A DNA stretch of 64,000 nt from Leptasterias polaris (Eukaryota; Echinodermata; Asteroidea; Forcipulatida; Asteriidae): positions 806,001 through 870,000 of the forward strand of contig JAZGTN010000089.1 of NCBI GenBank assembly GCA_037783415.1, written 5' to 3'. Below are positions 11,501 to 24,600 of the stretch, piece after piece. The first letter of the stretch is position 1. Each line of letters opens with the position of its first letter. The notes beneath the pieces are model-generated. The model made no database searches. It saw only the letters and a list, made by a program, of their open reading frames with translations, and was not told the DNA's origin. The translations under genes and the position numbers were made by a program.

Positions 11501-12742
11501 ACCCTGTGCAAAGATAAGAGCGCCACCAACGTTCGTGATTCGCCCCGAAAAAACTTTCCAATCAGTGGTGTTCAACCGCGAAATAGAACAGCCCTTTAAA
11601 AAAAGAGTCGAGTCTGCCCGTAACGTGTTGGGCTGGTTTGTGACTGCTGCCATAGACGGAGGATGCCGAAGTGTCGGCCCATTGGACGGTCAGCAAGACC
11701 ACTGACTGTAGATTTCCATTTCTTTATGCTTATTCAAGATGGAACTTTCCACTGATGCATGTTCATTATTGATGGATGTGTGACCATAATGATTTTGTCT
11801 GTGACTACAATTGGACGTAAATATGAAACTACGGGGGTCAAACAAAATTACTCACTGCGGGACGCGTCCGGAACAGCACGACGCACGTGCGCCGTGAATC
11901 AAACTGGTTGAGCTGTACGGAAGTTTCGCGGACGCATTAGACAACCGTTTGTTCAGCTATCACGTCATCCCCCTAAAAATTACTTCCTTCTTGGAGAATC
12001 CCACCAGAGGAATATTCCATCTTCGATTGATAACAGATAGCCAGAGAGCAAGACGACTACGACCCATCAGAATGTCCTAGTTCCATCGGATTATAGCTTA
12101 TTCTGTGACTGGCTTGGCGGACCAGTGGACTGTAGCCTCAAGTACTGGGATTACTGCGTCTTGTGGAAGGATAAAGCGCAAACCCCAAGCCCCCTCAAGC
12201 TGTGAAGACCGCACTTTCCTCTTCGCGGCACTCCAACGGAACGCCGACATTGACTTCATCGCAGTTTGACACAGCAGTGGATTTTTATCAAACTGTCAAG
12301 TACAGGGGGTGTATATTATTTTATATCTTCCGTGCAGACTGGTGCCTTAATAGACATTTACTTCTAGATGTCGGACCACTGTGTGCTATACTTCTATACA
12401 GACACTGTATAACACTTCGTCATGTTCGACTTGATTTGATTATTGTGCGGCGATAACAGTGCACAAATGTCATGCCGTTTATGCCATTCTTTTACTACCC
12501 ATAGCCTATTCACTATAGTAAATGCTTTGTAACAAAAAAGCCGCATTTCTCGAATACTCGTGTCCGTAATTTTTTTTGTTAACTATAAACGTGGATAGAA
12601 AGGCTCTGAGTGGAATAAACGAGCCAGATAGTCACGACATTGTTTAGGGAATCGAGAGAGAAAAACTCGCCGGAAACTCACGGCAGTGAAAGTGCCCAAC
12701 AGCACGGTAAAATTGCTATCTTCAGTAGATGTATGGTGTCTT
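11501..12742 (+). promoter_or_regulatory. CpG-rich candidate promoter / 5' leader region
   Basis: Compared with its AT-rich surroundings, 11.5-12.3 kb is clearly richer in GC and CpG (for example GGGACGCGTCCGG near 11859 and GCACGACGCACGTGCGCC near 11876). It contains no TATA box that I can place with confidence. It lies upstream of a possible first coding exon at 12743. This fits an unmethylated promoter region of a gene running rightward, but no transcript evidence exists in the sequence itself. Confidence 0.35.
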
Positions 12743-12851
12743 ATGGAATACTCCGTGAAACCTGCCCTTGCTAATGGATATACCCGTGTGAGACGGCGGT
12801 CTGGAAGGTCTTTCGAGGGTGCCAAGCTTAAGTTTGGATTAATTGCATTAG
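12743..12851 (+). CDS. Possible first coding exon of an unidentified gene
   Basis: An ATG at 12743 (in-frame stop TAG upstream at 12629) opens 36 codons beginning MEYSVKPALANGYTRVRRRS and ending in KLKFGLIAL, then G and the consensus donor GTAAGT at 12852. The mix of basic residues followed by a hydrophobic run at the border would suit the N-terminus of a type II membrane protein or a cytosolic basic leader. It follows a CpG-rich region. I do not recognise the protein. Against it: the start context is not strong, two short upstream ATGs exist, and a minus-strand frame overlaps. It ends in phase 1, as the confident exon at 45685 requires. Confidence 0.3.
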
Positions 12852-15800
12852 GTAAGTTTTGAAGTAAATCCAGGTCACTCATTTTGTACACAAAGTGTAT
12901 GCATTTAGGTTTGTAAATCACTGTGTACCAACCATCTCATTATAGTGTGGATTAGTTGCTCCAAAATTACCGCAATATTTTTCCCCACATTTATTTTGTT
13001 TTTTTACACGGTGATCCTGTCATTCCGTATTAAATTTTACGGGTGGAACACCGCCACGTAAGTCTTATTTGGTTTGGATTTCTCAAACAATGTGTAGCCT
13101 AGTTGCACATTCCAACTTCCTACGTATTGGATGATGCAGCACAATCTACATAATCAAATCCTGAAGCAGACGACGCATGCTGGAAACAATAACTTTATGT
13201 AAAATGGTATAAGGCGCTTAGATAAACACAATTCTTTGAGTGACGATTATAGCATGCAGTTCGTGACAATTCAAACTTTTGTGCATGAATTCGGTTGTAA
13301 TTGTAAAAGAAATTATTTTAAAAGGACACGTGAGTGAATCAGCAGCTTTTCTGATAGAATCAAGTTAAAACGTTTTAAGAAATGGATTGAATCCATCAAC
13401 CCTTGTGTGGTTACTTAGGCCTATGGTTCTTCAACACAACTGGACATTATAGCAATAAGTTTGACATCACTTTTATATACCCACCCCTAAGTTTGCAAAT
13501 CAACCCGGTGTTCTTAAGCTCTCAGTGTCCAAACAACTGTCAGCTCAGAAAATTTGACAGCTGATCAAAACAAGTCAGAGCCAAAGTTCTGAAATGTAAG
13601 AATGAAGCAATTTTGTACTGAATGAAGAGCTTATGTTGCAATTAATGCCAGTCAGGTTTAGTAACTTGCTACTCAGCAGCATGCCATACTGTGCTTTACA
13701 GCTCGGTGACATTTGGCTAGAGTTCTGTCCTCGTACTCAGGTGCTCAGGTACTAGAGTGATCTCCGTGTATTTAACGCTTAGAGTCTATATACAAACATA
13801 CGTGAAAATATATTTTGTTTGGGTTCAAGGTTAAATCCTCATATTGCTTGGGGCGGTAGATTATCTAGTCGTCCTGTACCACAATTCCATGCGTCCCATC
13901 CAATTAATTATATATCCAATACGAAAATATTTTCCCAGAGATAAACTACCATGACGAGTAGTGTTCAAAACGAGCTTTTGTGTGGACTTGTTTTTATTGT
14001 GCTGAGATCTTTTTGTTACGCATTTCCGCTTCTGTGCCCTCAGATATTAATTTATCATTAGAAAAATCGGTCATGTAGTCGTTGATATTAGATATGTTTT
14101 TTATTAATTTAATATGGATAATGCAATCGTTGAGAGGCTGGCCTTCGGATGTGCCCGCTTCTTCGCGTCAAGATATATTTCATTGTCTTTAGAGCAAGGC
14201 TATTAATAACACAAATTATTTTTATTGATAAGACTTTATTCCTTCTCGATTCCCATCACTCGCTCCATGGGATGAGTTCATTTCAAATCTCTTTCTCAAT
14301 TATCACATGAAGTGATCATAAACAGCTGTCGCCAGAACGAGGGAATAAAATTGTCTGGAATATGATATTAATAAAGGAGAAAATGGTCGCGGTATGTACG
14401 CCTCGGTGGGGGACAATAGTTATCAATCCCTCAATATTAATATTCTTTTGTAGTGATGGAATTTAAAAAATAAAACAAAATAATGAAAAGGAGCATTCTG
14501 GTTTATTGTCAATTTCAAATTAGCATTCTTCAAAAGAGCTTTGTTAATTATGAATAATTGTCTTTTCTTTCTCTTCTTGGAATGGAGGTATTTTTATTCA
14601 GAAAGGTCATCTTGTACCTTTAAAGTTTTAGTTACGCTCGATATATATTGCAATGATTTGTTTGTTTAATTTTCATTCTGCTCCCATAAACTTCAAGAAA
14701 CCGACGCTGTCAGAAAGTGTAGTATTTATATATATATATTGTTTCTTCTACCGAACTGTACCTCCTTAAATTCACTTATGAAGGGGTGAAGGGATTATAT
14801 TAAATACCTTATTTTGTCCAAAAATAGTTTGTTTATAAAACATTTATTTCCACAGATTTGTTAAGGAGTCAAATCATTCGTTTGACCACTGCTTAAAATA
14901 AATGTACATGGTTCGAATCCACCAACGCACCCCTGTGCAATCCAATCCATTATTGATATATTATTATAGGCCTGTATACAGTTCTTCTCAACGACTGTGT
15001 TGACACAAAACGTAATTTTACAATAGAGACCCAGGACTCTCACAAAAGAAAAAGAGGGTCGGGTTTTATCAAATTATTTTGCTGTAATTTCTCTAGGCTT
15101 TACACAAAAATATCAGTGCTGGGGATTTTCGTCAATCAAATTGTATCGTGCACAGAGTGCAGTGACACGGGTTGAAATGTATTGAAAATAAGATGTATTC
15201 AAATAGTTTGTTTCAACTGCCAATATTGAACTTATGTTTATGCAGGCTTCAATTTTACCAAGCTATTGATATATCCCTTCAGTTTACAGAATATTATACC
15301 TATTTACTTTGTTTTGAAACAGTGTGCCCAGATCGAGGCAAAAAGGGGAAACAAGCCTGGCTCGTTTTTATTTAAACTCACATGCATCCTGTTGTGGGAA
15401 ACAGAGGACCACGCTTTATTAATTCTTGCATTTTCCCTTTTCCGTTGTATGAAGTCATATAATATAAATTCTAATTTGCCATTGTGTTTCATACAGTAAA
15501 GTTTATTGCACGGGATTGCACGAGTCCATTCAATTATACAAATAATGTTTGGAGGACAAAATTAATAGAAGTATCACGTTAGCTGTGTGTAAACAACATG
15601 CGAGTGTTCTAAAGTGCTGAAGTACCACTCGGGTCTGGACAGTGGGTCAGAGTTACCTTGGACTATTGTCTCAGTTAATGTACTCCTCATCAATATTCAT
15701 AAGTTTTATGGCGAGGGCTGATGGGTCCCTGTGTTTCAAAATGGCCTTCATTAAATTTGTCCTTTATGTATTACGCTGTGATGAGGCTGAGAGGGAGTCT

Positions 15801-18726
15801 GGTTCCTTTTGTGTATTGCTCATCATTGCCATACTGGGATACAGTCATGCTGGCTAGTTCAACACGATCTTATTGGGTGTACATTATATAGGCCTAATCT
15901 TACAAATCTAAAGTTTGGCTTGCATGCACACATTTAAACAATTAACAGCATACATAGAGATTAGCATCAACGTTTTCAATTTGCAAGCAAGGAACAGATG
16001 ATACAAATTACCAAGCTCTTATTTAGTGTTTTCAATTTCCGCTCGTCGGTCTCATCATTACCTTTGTGTTGTTTCACGGAAGCGAGCGCAATTCTTTTGT
16101 GCAATTTCACGCAATCTAAATGCTACGTTAGCTCGCGTTACCCACAGTGGAGATTAAAACAAATAGGCATCTTTCCACGGTTGAACCCAGGCTTCGGGTT
16201 GATATTTACGGGGAGATGATTTCATAATTCCAGTGTGGTCAGGTCGTGGGAGGACACCATGCACAGACCTCACTAATTGCGTCCTTTATGGAGGTCGATT
16301 TGTTTTCAAAGCACGGTCAAGCGAAACAGATGACCACAGTTCACTTTCCTCATCCACCACCCTAACAGTTGACGTTTCTTTTCACGCTAACTCTGCATTG
16401 CCTCAGACCTGCTGCTGTGATTCCAATTCGGGTCATCCGATCCTGGAGTTTTTAATAACTAGGTTGCCGGGAAGCTTAATTTTTGCACAGTTTCGGAGAA
16501 AAACCAACAATAAAAATAATTTAATATTTGCACTTAAGGCAATCAAACTGGGATTTGTAAATATTACAATAAAACAACAAATTAACCAACACATTGAGAA
16601 CCGAATTGCATGTTTTCTATTTTTGTTACATCCACTGTTATAAAAGTGGTTCCCCGTGGCGAGGAGCGTGGTATACTAGGAGCTAGATCAGTGAACACGC
16701 TCCAATATACAAAGGTTATTACCTCTACGTCTACAATCAGAATGTCATGTTGCCAATGGGGATCCTACTTATTAATATTTCTTGATACTTTATAGACAGA
16801 GTACACAGCTGTCATTACTCTTTCAGATAAGTCATGCATGGTTCTAACTGGTGTACTTGATGTACCGGTTCAAGCCAAACTCTCTCAAAATTATTCTTAT
16901 GCACATGCACGTTTCAAACGGAGCGAGTGGTTTGACAAATTTGGGTAAGATTCAACCAGACACATTCTACATCTCATCTACTGACACTTTTGGTTTGAGC
17001 TTTTTGTTCGAACCAGCTAGCTCAAAGTTTTTAGGTGGACACGAAGGGTGTATATCATTTTCCGGGGGCACTTCTGGCCAACTAAAACTGTAGTTTCCGT
17101 TTAGATTGTTCTCAAACAAGCCCCTTTTCAGCCATTTACTATTTTTTAAAGATGACCAGACGTGAGTTTAAAGAAAGATACATTGTCTGCGAGTAAATGG
17201 AAAAAACATTGACACATTGAGTTATTTGCAATCACTTCCATATTTCAAACGGGCGCCACGCCGCGGGGGAGGGGCACGTACATCTATTGGGGGGCCTTGC
17301 CACTGCCACTTACCTTTGATTTTACTTTATCATCATTGCTGCTACTTTTCCCCTCAAAAGCTGGAACATTGGGATGCAATAAGAACATGCGTCAATGATT
17401 GATCAAATGAAATAAAACATCTGAGAGCGCGGTATAGAGGAATAGAGGGCAGAGCTCTGTAATGAATTATTGTTCAAATAAATTTACAAGATCAAAATCC
17501 TGGCATACCCGTCAACTAAAAAGAACCAATTAGTATTTTGCATCTTCTTTCAGCCCAAATAATAACAGATTACCCGGTCAGTGTCCGCAATATTGCAACT
17601 TACTAGAAACAGGTGTCTAGGTTCAATTAAATATAGTATTTCCACACAGTGTCCTTGTATCGTCAACTGATGTAGGGTCCTACCGGAATCAAATACGAGA
17701 CAAATATTAGTCCAAAACTCTTATTTTTATTTCGTGAGTATTGAGAATTGGCAGATTTGTGTTTTATTGGGAACAATATGACATTATGTCAACGAATGTT
17801 GACCTTCATTGCTAATGTCGTTACTGATTAAAACATCAGCAATGAGACCAGAGGGCTAGTTTTACGAAGTGAAGATACAATAAGTAGACATAAAAATAGT
17901 CCTTGAAGAATTCGACAATAGCGCCACCATTCGACGCCATGGGGTCAGAATGATCCAGGTTGAATTACGAGCACAGGTCAGCGGGCCGATACAGGACAAA
18001 TTGGGGCAGCTTATACTAGTAATGTTGGACTTCTACATAAATACTTTGATCTATGTATCGCAAACCATCTTGTGCGTCTGTCATTTTATTTAACAAATAC
18101 ATCAGCAAAGCGGAAAATCTGAACGATTTAAAAGTCAGTTTGAACCTGCAAAAGTTCTCACCAACCAGTCTGCGAGGAAAACAGTTTTGCTGACGTGCAG
18201 ATGTCATACAAGCTGTACCAAAGACATTCTTCCATTACTTTTTAATAACAAGACGATAAAAGTAGAACAGCACTAAAAATAATACTCTAAAAATAACATC
18301 GACACTGCGACCGCGTTGATGAGATAAACATTACGTTCAAAGTGCTTTTACTTCAATTGGAATTACTAAGAGATCCCAACAGGCAGACTAGCTACGCGTA
18401 TTTGGTTTACATTCCTATTATGGTCGATTTGGGGTGCAGAAATTGTCCGATCAATAAATCCATTTGGAGTCTAATGGAGTGAATTCAAAAGCCTTTTGTT
18501 AAAAGTTATCATTGCATGCAAACTTCAATAATGTCGTCTAGTGCCGAGCGGATCCATTGAACTTTTAACAGTCCGTTCAGTACACCGCGATACACCAACA
18601 GGGAGTTACTTAATCGACAACAATGTCGGAACTTCGGTAGCTGTGGATTTTTCATAGAATTGACTGTTTTGGGGACATAAGGAAAGGTCTACATTCTGGG
18701 TAGCTGTTCAGGAAAGAGTATAAAAC
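12852..18726. other. Intergenic or intronic sequence, no supported exon
   Basis: Mostly AT-rich unique sequence. A G-rich patch lies at about 17265-17300 and a TA dinucleotide run near 14731. Several open frames of 60-136 codons (for example at 16233) show no motif that I recognise and are not called. Confidence 0.5.
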
Positions 18727-18730
18727 ATGG
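18727..18730 (+). other. Possible alternative first-exon end: ATG G followed by donor GTAAGT
   Basis: The sequence TATAAAACATGG followed by GTAAGTTTGAAG resembles an exon whose coding part is only ATG plus one base (phase 1). The intron start resembles that of the 12852 donor (GTAAGTTTTGAAG). The phase would fit the exon at 45685. This is a weak call resting on a start codon and a donor only. Confidence 0.12.
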
Positions 18731-20904
18731 GTAAGTTTGAAGTCTCAATTTATCGTAGTTTTTGGCTGTGGAGTTTGTTTGGACGGTTCGTGTTTGGTAC
18801 GTAGTGGATGGCCTTGACTCACACGGCAACTGGTGTCGACATAGGAAGACCTACCATTGTTGTACATAGTTGTCTACCTAATTCCGTTAAAAGGCTGACA
18901 AGACTAGGCCATGAACACCTGAATATCGCACAGTAACTTGTTACATCTGCCATTACTACAAAAACCATAACAATTTGGTTTTCGGTATAGTCTTAAAGTT
19001 TAATTGAAGTCAAATTTACATGTTGGTTGTGTTCCCGCCTTCTGTTGTATTCAAAATGTCAATTCTCGTCTGCTCAAAAGATGCAGTATAAAGTAAAAAA
19101 AAAAAATAATGTTTTAATCTATGTGGAAAGGATTGATGCATGTTCGAATCCTTCACCTAGAGTGTTCTTCATAATAGCTTACTTTCTAGAGCATTACCGG
19201 GGCTTAATTTGTCCGGAAACATGAAAGAAGAATAGAAGTCCATTATGTGTCATTACACATGATGGTTCCAGCCTTGTACAAACAGGTGTGTATGCACAGG
19301 TGTGTATTGTTATGAACTATTATTAATAGGTTAAAAATATAGCATGCAAGAATCTCACATCATCATTATTAAAAATTATGAGTCTTTTTGAATTGTCATA
19401 AGAATTTAAAATTAAAATATTCTGACGTTTAGTTTCCTTCTATAAATAACTGCCATGGAGTGATGGAATTAGCCTTTTGAAATCATGTTGAAATTAAAGC
19501 GACTTCAGCTTTGGTTGAGTCAGATGACCGTTATCAGCAGCAACCGTGTTGAAGATTGTACCCTTTATTGTAGGCCCATTATCATGATGATGTTGTAAGG
19601 CAATGTTAAATGCTTGTGAGGTTACCCTCTTAATTACTAGTGCTTTAATTAGTATAATTAGTTGACACAAATTGCCCCTCCAATTTATAATGAGCACGAC
19701 GTATCCATCCATGACATATCCTTGCTACAATTTGATCAAATACCAGTAATGACCATGCAAAGTCAAACTTACACACATGAAAGTGACTTTTGAACTCAAT
19801 TAAAGTCACATAAAAAAGTTGTTATAAATGCTTTCCAGTGGGAGGATTTTCGAACATCTGGTGACTGGTTTAATTTCTCCAGTGGTAGATTGATTGGTAA
19901 TTTTGATAGTAAGCTTGAATGTTGCTATAATCTCGTGAAACTCGAGCAGTAGCCTTAATAACTATGTAAAATAAATCTTAGGGTTGGTGGATTCCATCTG
20001 GTGGCTTTCCCGTCTGACCATTTTGTCATGTCGTTATAAATGGAATAATTGCAAAAGCTGCCTAACCAAAGAATGCAACATAATGGCGGGACTGATGGGT
20101 CTCTCTGTCTCAACAAACTATTCCGTTGCATTTTATTTTTGACAAATACTTTTTTATTTCTTTATGGTGTATGTCTGCCTCTATCTCTCAGTTATTTCCA
20201 CTTGACTGTTTATATTACACCAGTATTCTCGTTCGTGTGTGTGTTGTCATTTACACTCCGCTTGGGTTGAAATGTCAGGCGATTAGCAATTTTTGCCTTT
20301 ATAAGGTAAGCAGTTTTGGCAAGCAGTTTGCAACAGCTGATTCAATTCTCTAACAATATGCTTCGTTACAATAATATTGATATATTATTATTAATTCTCA
20401 GTTCCTTGCTCAGCTAATGGAACCAAATAGCTGTAACATTTCCACCAAACAACACCGGGTCTCCTTTACACTGCTCAACAGTGTGAGGTAAAGTTCTAAA
20501 GGAAGTTGACCTCCCCAAGACATTCTAACGGTCCATAGGCCTATAGGATATAAGATGATAGATAAGACATGATGGTGCCTGGTCGTAGAGGCAAGGGATA
20601 ATGCTCCTCAAGAAGTCTTAAAAATCGATCACTTTCCTCACAGAGAATGAAACAAAATAAAAGAGTGATTATACCTAGAGGGGAACTTTCTTCTCTGCAT
20701 AAGAAACATCTCCAGAATCTCGTAGAAAGAAATACAAACACTTCAAATAGTTGTTGTCTACAGAAATACACGATGTTTTACTATAATAAGAATAAGGGCG
20801 TATAATAAGAATAAGGGCTATGTTTACTATGTTTAGGACAGGCACGCTAAGCTTTGTAATCATGGGACCCGTTGTTATAGAACCTTGTAATAGTTTGCAA
20901 GGTA
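18731..20904. other. Intergenic or intronic sequence, no gene seen
   Basis: AT-rich unique sequence without a recognisable exon or repeat family. Confidence 0.5.
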
Positions 20905-21055
20905 ATGCACTCTAAAAACTCCACAATTAGAATTGACCAGGATTCCAAAGCTCGGTGGCCTGACCCATTTCTGGGTCAGGCTGATCCCGAAACTGGATAA
21001 AACTTGAGATTTTATAACCCGGGCTCTGCGTCAGTTTGACCATTTAATGGCGGTT
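20905..21055. repeat. Dispersed repeat with GGTCAG/CTGACC inverted motifs (copy 1)
   Basis: Contains TTAGAATTGACCAGGATTCC, then CCTGACCCATTTCTGGGTCAGG, an inverted motif. The first segment is the reverse complement, with small changes, of the right end of the repeat at 53521-53806, so the two belong to one family. Both are bounded by CTCTAAAAAC or TTTAAAAACTCC. Confidence 0.6.
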
Positions 21056-21314
21056 AACTGCTGTTGGTAGGCCTATCAATAAATAAACAAATAAATAAAT
21101 AAAGTTGTCCCGTTCCTTTCCACTGACTGACAACTGGCAAATACTTGTCGCGTTTAATCCTTAAACTTGAAACTTAGCAGACAATTTTTACCAGCAAAAA
21201 TGCCACAAAGTTTACGTTGTTGCAACTGTCTAGTGCTGCACTCATTTTTTGCTTAGCGAAGAAATTTGCAAAGCATTATTTCTGCTGAACAGCTTGATGA
21301 CGTTGTCCCAAGAT

Positions 21315-21696
21315 TTAAAGGCACTGAACACGTTTTGTAATTGTCAAAGACCAGTATTCTCACTTGGTGTATCCCAACATATGCATAAAATAACAAGCCT
21401 GTGAAAATTTGGGCTCAATTGGTCATTGAAGTTGCAAGATAATGATGAAAGAAAAAACACCCTTGTTGTACAAATTAGTGTGCTTTCAGATAGGAATAAA
21501 AGGCTTCTGGCCAGAAGTCTTTTATTATTTTAGTGAGAAATTACCTCTTTCTCAAAAACTACGTTACTTCAGAGGGAGTCGTTTTTCACAATGTTTTATA
21601 CTATCAACGGCTCTCCGTTGCTCGTTACCAAATAAGTTTTTATGCTAATAGGCCTATATATTTTTAGTAATTACCAAACGTGTACAGTGCCTTTAA
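21315..21696. mobile_element. TTAA-flanked MITE, family A, about 382 bp
   Basis: Left end TTAAAGGCACTGAACACG and right end CGTGTACAGTGCCTTTAA are inverted repeats. The interior beginning TTGTCAAAGACCAGTATTCT matches the copy at 53950-54311 in the same orientation. No coding capacity is seen. Confidence 0.8.
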
Positions 21697-24600
21697 GCAA
21701 AGACTATATGAGTTGATCTACACTACCATCCCACCACTGGACATCAAAATAATATTCAGAATTTAACTTCAACGTCATGTTTTTTATGATTGGTACAATA
21801 TCAAGATGATGACAATGTTCTTACAATTATTTCTTGACATTTGTTTATCAAGGTCATTATTGTTCACGTGACCAACTCGTAAAACAACAGCTGTCTGAGC
21901 TGTGACTGTAAAGTGTTGAAGTCTGCTGGATAAAGCAAGTCTGTCTACATTTAAATTAAAAACCATAATGTCAGATAGTTTTATAAATAAATACCTTGCA
22001 CAGAGTAGATACACGGTGGACTTCATTGAGGCAGTTCAAAATTGAAAAATGATGTGTTGGTGAAGTTGCTATCATTTATAGGTTCCTTGATTCGGTTGAA
22101 ATACTGCGACCAAAGGATGTTTGTTTGGAATGCAACTGAGCATAACGTCAAAAAACTAGAAATCATGTGAACTTACTGACAATACTCACAATTTGTTTGT
22201 AAAAAAACACAAACTCGCCTTTTCAGCTGCTATGTCAAGGGCCTTTTCAGTAACTTCTCATTCAAAATAACTTGTTTTTGCATGAAATCTTTTCGGTCAT
22301 TATTTATGAGAACATTGTGCACAATTGTGTCACATATAGAAACAAATCATAATAACAATATGACAAACAACCGCGTCTGTTACCAGATTAGTCAGTGTCT
22401 GGTACCCAACGTCTGCACGTGAAAGAAAAATGTATTTCATCCTGGTATGTTTTAGATCTGGTCTTCATTCCATAGTTACACGATGCATAACGAACTTCAC
22501 TCAACCTTTTCAACCTAGGATTTGCGTGTATAACCCAGGGGCCATTCAGTAATTATTTTCGGTTGTTCGGGCTTTGTCGGTCATTTCTGGGTCAGTATTT
22601 GGAATTCGCATCCAACATGTTTCAAGGCTAGGTGACCTTTCAGTGTGGCGTAGTCCTATGCTTAACTTGTGGCTGACAAAAAAAGATTGCTGCCGGAGCC
22701 CAAAATAATCACTTCTGAAATGTTTGCAACACTGAAATACTGGTACAGTATTGACCCAAAAAACACACAACAAAACGCTTTTTTTTTACTAGCAGCAATG
22801 TGACATTTACAAAATGGTTCTGATCTGTCACCAATAATTGAAACCTTAAACGTATTCACTCAGGTTCTATGAACGTGTGCGACTTGATATGTATGAGCAT
22901 GGTGGGCCATGAGAAGCTATAGTAAGCAAAAATATAACAAGGTAAATATTTCTGCTAAGCAGCTACGCGGGGATCCAGTCGGCCTCAGCATTCTTCACTA
23001 GAATTTTAGCTGGTACCCATAGAGCCAAAGCTTGCTTCTGCAAATTCTGGTGCAGCTCAATTTCATTCTCATTCCCAGGTCTGAGACAATCTTTAAGATT
23101 TCTCTGCTGATGGGGGAAGTCCAAGTTGTTTCTTTATCGATGATGAGCAGAAATTCTCAGCTGTTCTAACTCTGCCGCCACTGTCAATGTAGATGATGAT
23201 GATGATGCGGTTGACGTCTTGAAATTAATTCCACTGGCGTGTCGCGGCAAACATTCCAATAATATCTGTGCATGTCCTAACGAACCTCGGTGGATGTCCA
23301 CCGTGTTCTGTCTGCAATCACATGTACACTCAATAAATAAAGCCATTTTCAACCGTGATTGAGTTTGATAGACCCTCATCAAAAGTTAACAAATATTTTC
23401 ACACTGGAGTTAGGAGTTTTCTTCCAGCAAGAATACAATACAGTTGTAATAGTTAACAATAAACTCATGAACATGTAAACCTAATTTGCCAATTTCATTG
23501 AGTTGGCAGACGCATTTAGTCACAAAGAATGTAGGTTTGAAAGTCAAAGATTGATTAAACTCACATAAATTTGTGAATTCTTTCGAACAGATCGGGTAAG
23601 TTATTGGTCATGAAACAAATAATGACCCGGGGAAGTTTATATAAATAAAAGTCAATCATTTATGGAATATACAATAACATTAGAAGCATTTTACGGCTTA
23701 ATTCCAGCAAAATTATATTATGTTTCAAATGTCAATTTATTCTGAACAGAAAACTTGGGACAATTCGTGATTTTTCACTCAGCAATACGCTTGGTCAAAA
23801 TTTGATTGATTATGACACCTACTTGACGCTTAATGTCTGAGATTTGAAGGGAACGTCAGTCACCGTGTGTTTTAAACTGCGACGTAGGCATGCAGGGTAC
23901 AAACCAGTCATTTTGTTTCACAGACATTCATATCATTACAGCATGCATACATCAGCACCGAAACCATACCTTTGAGCCCATTAATCGTTTAATAGCAGCA
24001 ATGTGTTGTGTTATAAAGCTTTCTACATTACTTTCCTTTCGAAAGTTTAACCCTTGACCTGTGGTTTGTGACGTCACATTGATTCATAGACAGTTACGGT
24101 AACAACTAAAATGTTGTCGACATTCGAACACTTTTTACGACTATAATTATGGGTCTCGGCAGTACCAGGGGTTGTTTTATTCATTGTAATATCTTGACTT
24201 AGTTGGGCACAATTCATACTTGGGCATTATGCTTCAACTCGTTTTGAGATTTCTTCCTTTTTAATAACTAATTTTAAAATTGTATTGAATGATGTGATGT
24301 AGAAGATGTTTGAAGCTTCGCATGGTGTGAATAATGAAGTAACAATAGCTAGTAAACTTGCGGGTACAACCAAGTGTAGTCTCTTTTTGGAGGAGTGATG
24401 GCTCTGGAAAGTGCCGTCGTGGTCTCGTAGTTTCGGATGGTAAACTGCTTGTGTTTTTGTTTGTTAAAAGGTTTAGCTATTTTTGTGTCACAAGCAGACA
24501 GACTAATCATATGATGATCACACTGTATGTTCCGGTTTGAGAACGGTATACCATTTCACGACTAGACACCAGGTACCTCAGTGTTTAACGATAATTGGAT

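Noticed and set aside
12583..12921. 112-codon minus-strand open frame overlapping the 12743 candidate
   Set aside because: No recognisable motif. The plus-strand candidate has an ATG, a donor site and an upstream CpG-rich region, so the minus frame looks like a shadow.
16233..16643. 136-codon open frame on plus
   Set aside because: Composition looks partly protein-like, but there is no domain, no clear splice sites, and an AT-rich end with N/K runs.
24358..24540. 60-codon open frame on plus
   Set aside because: No start context or homology. Typical of chance frames in this window.
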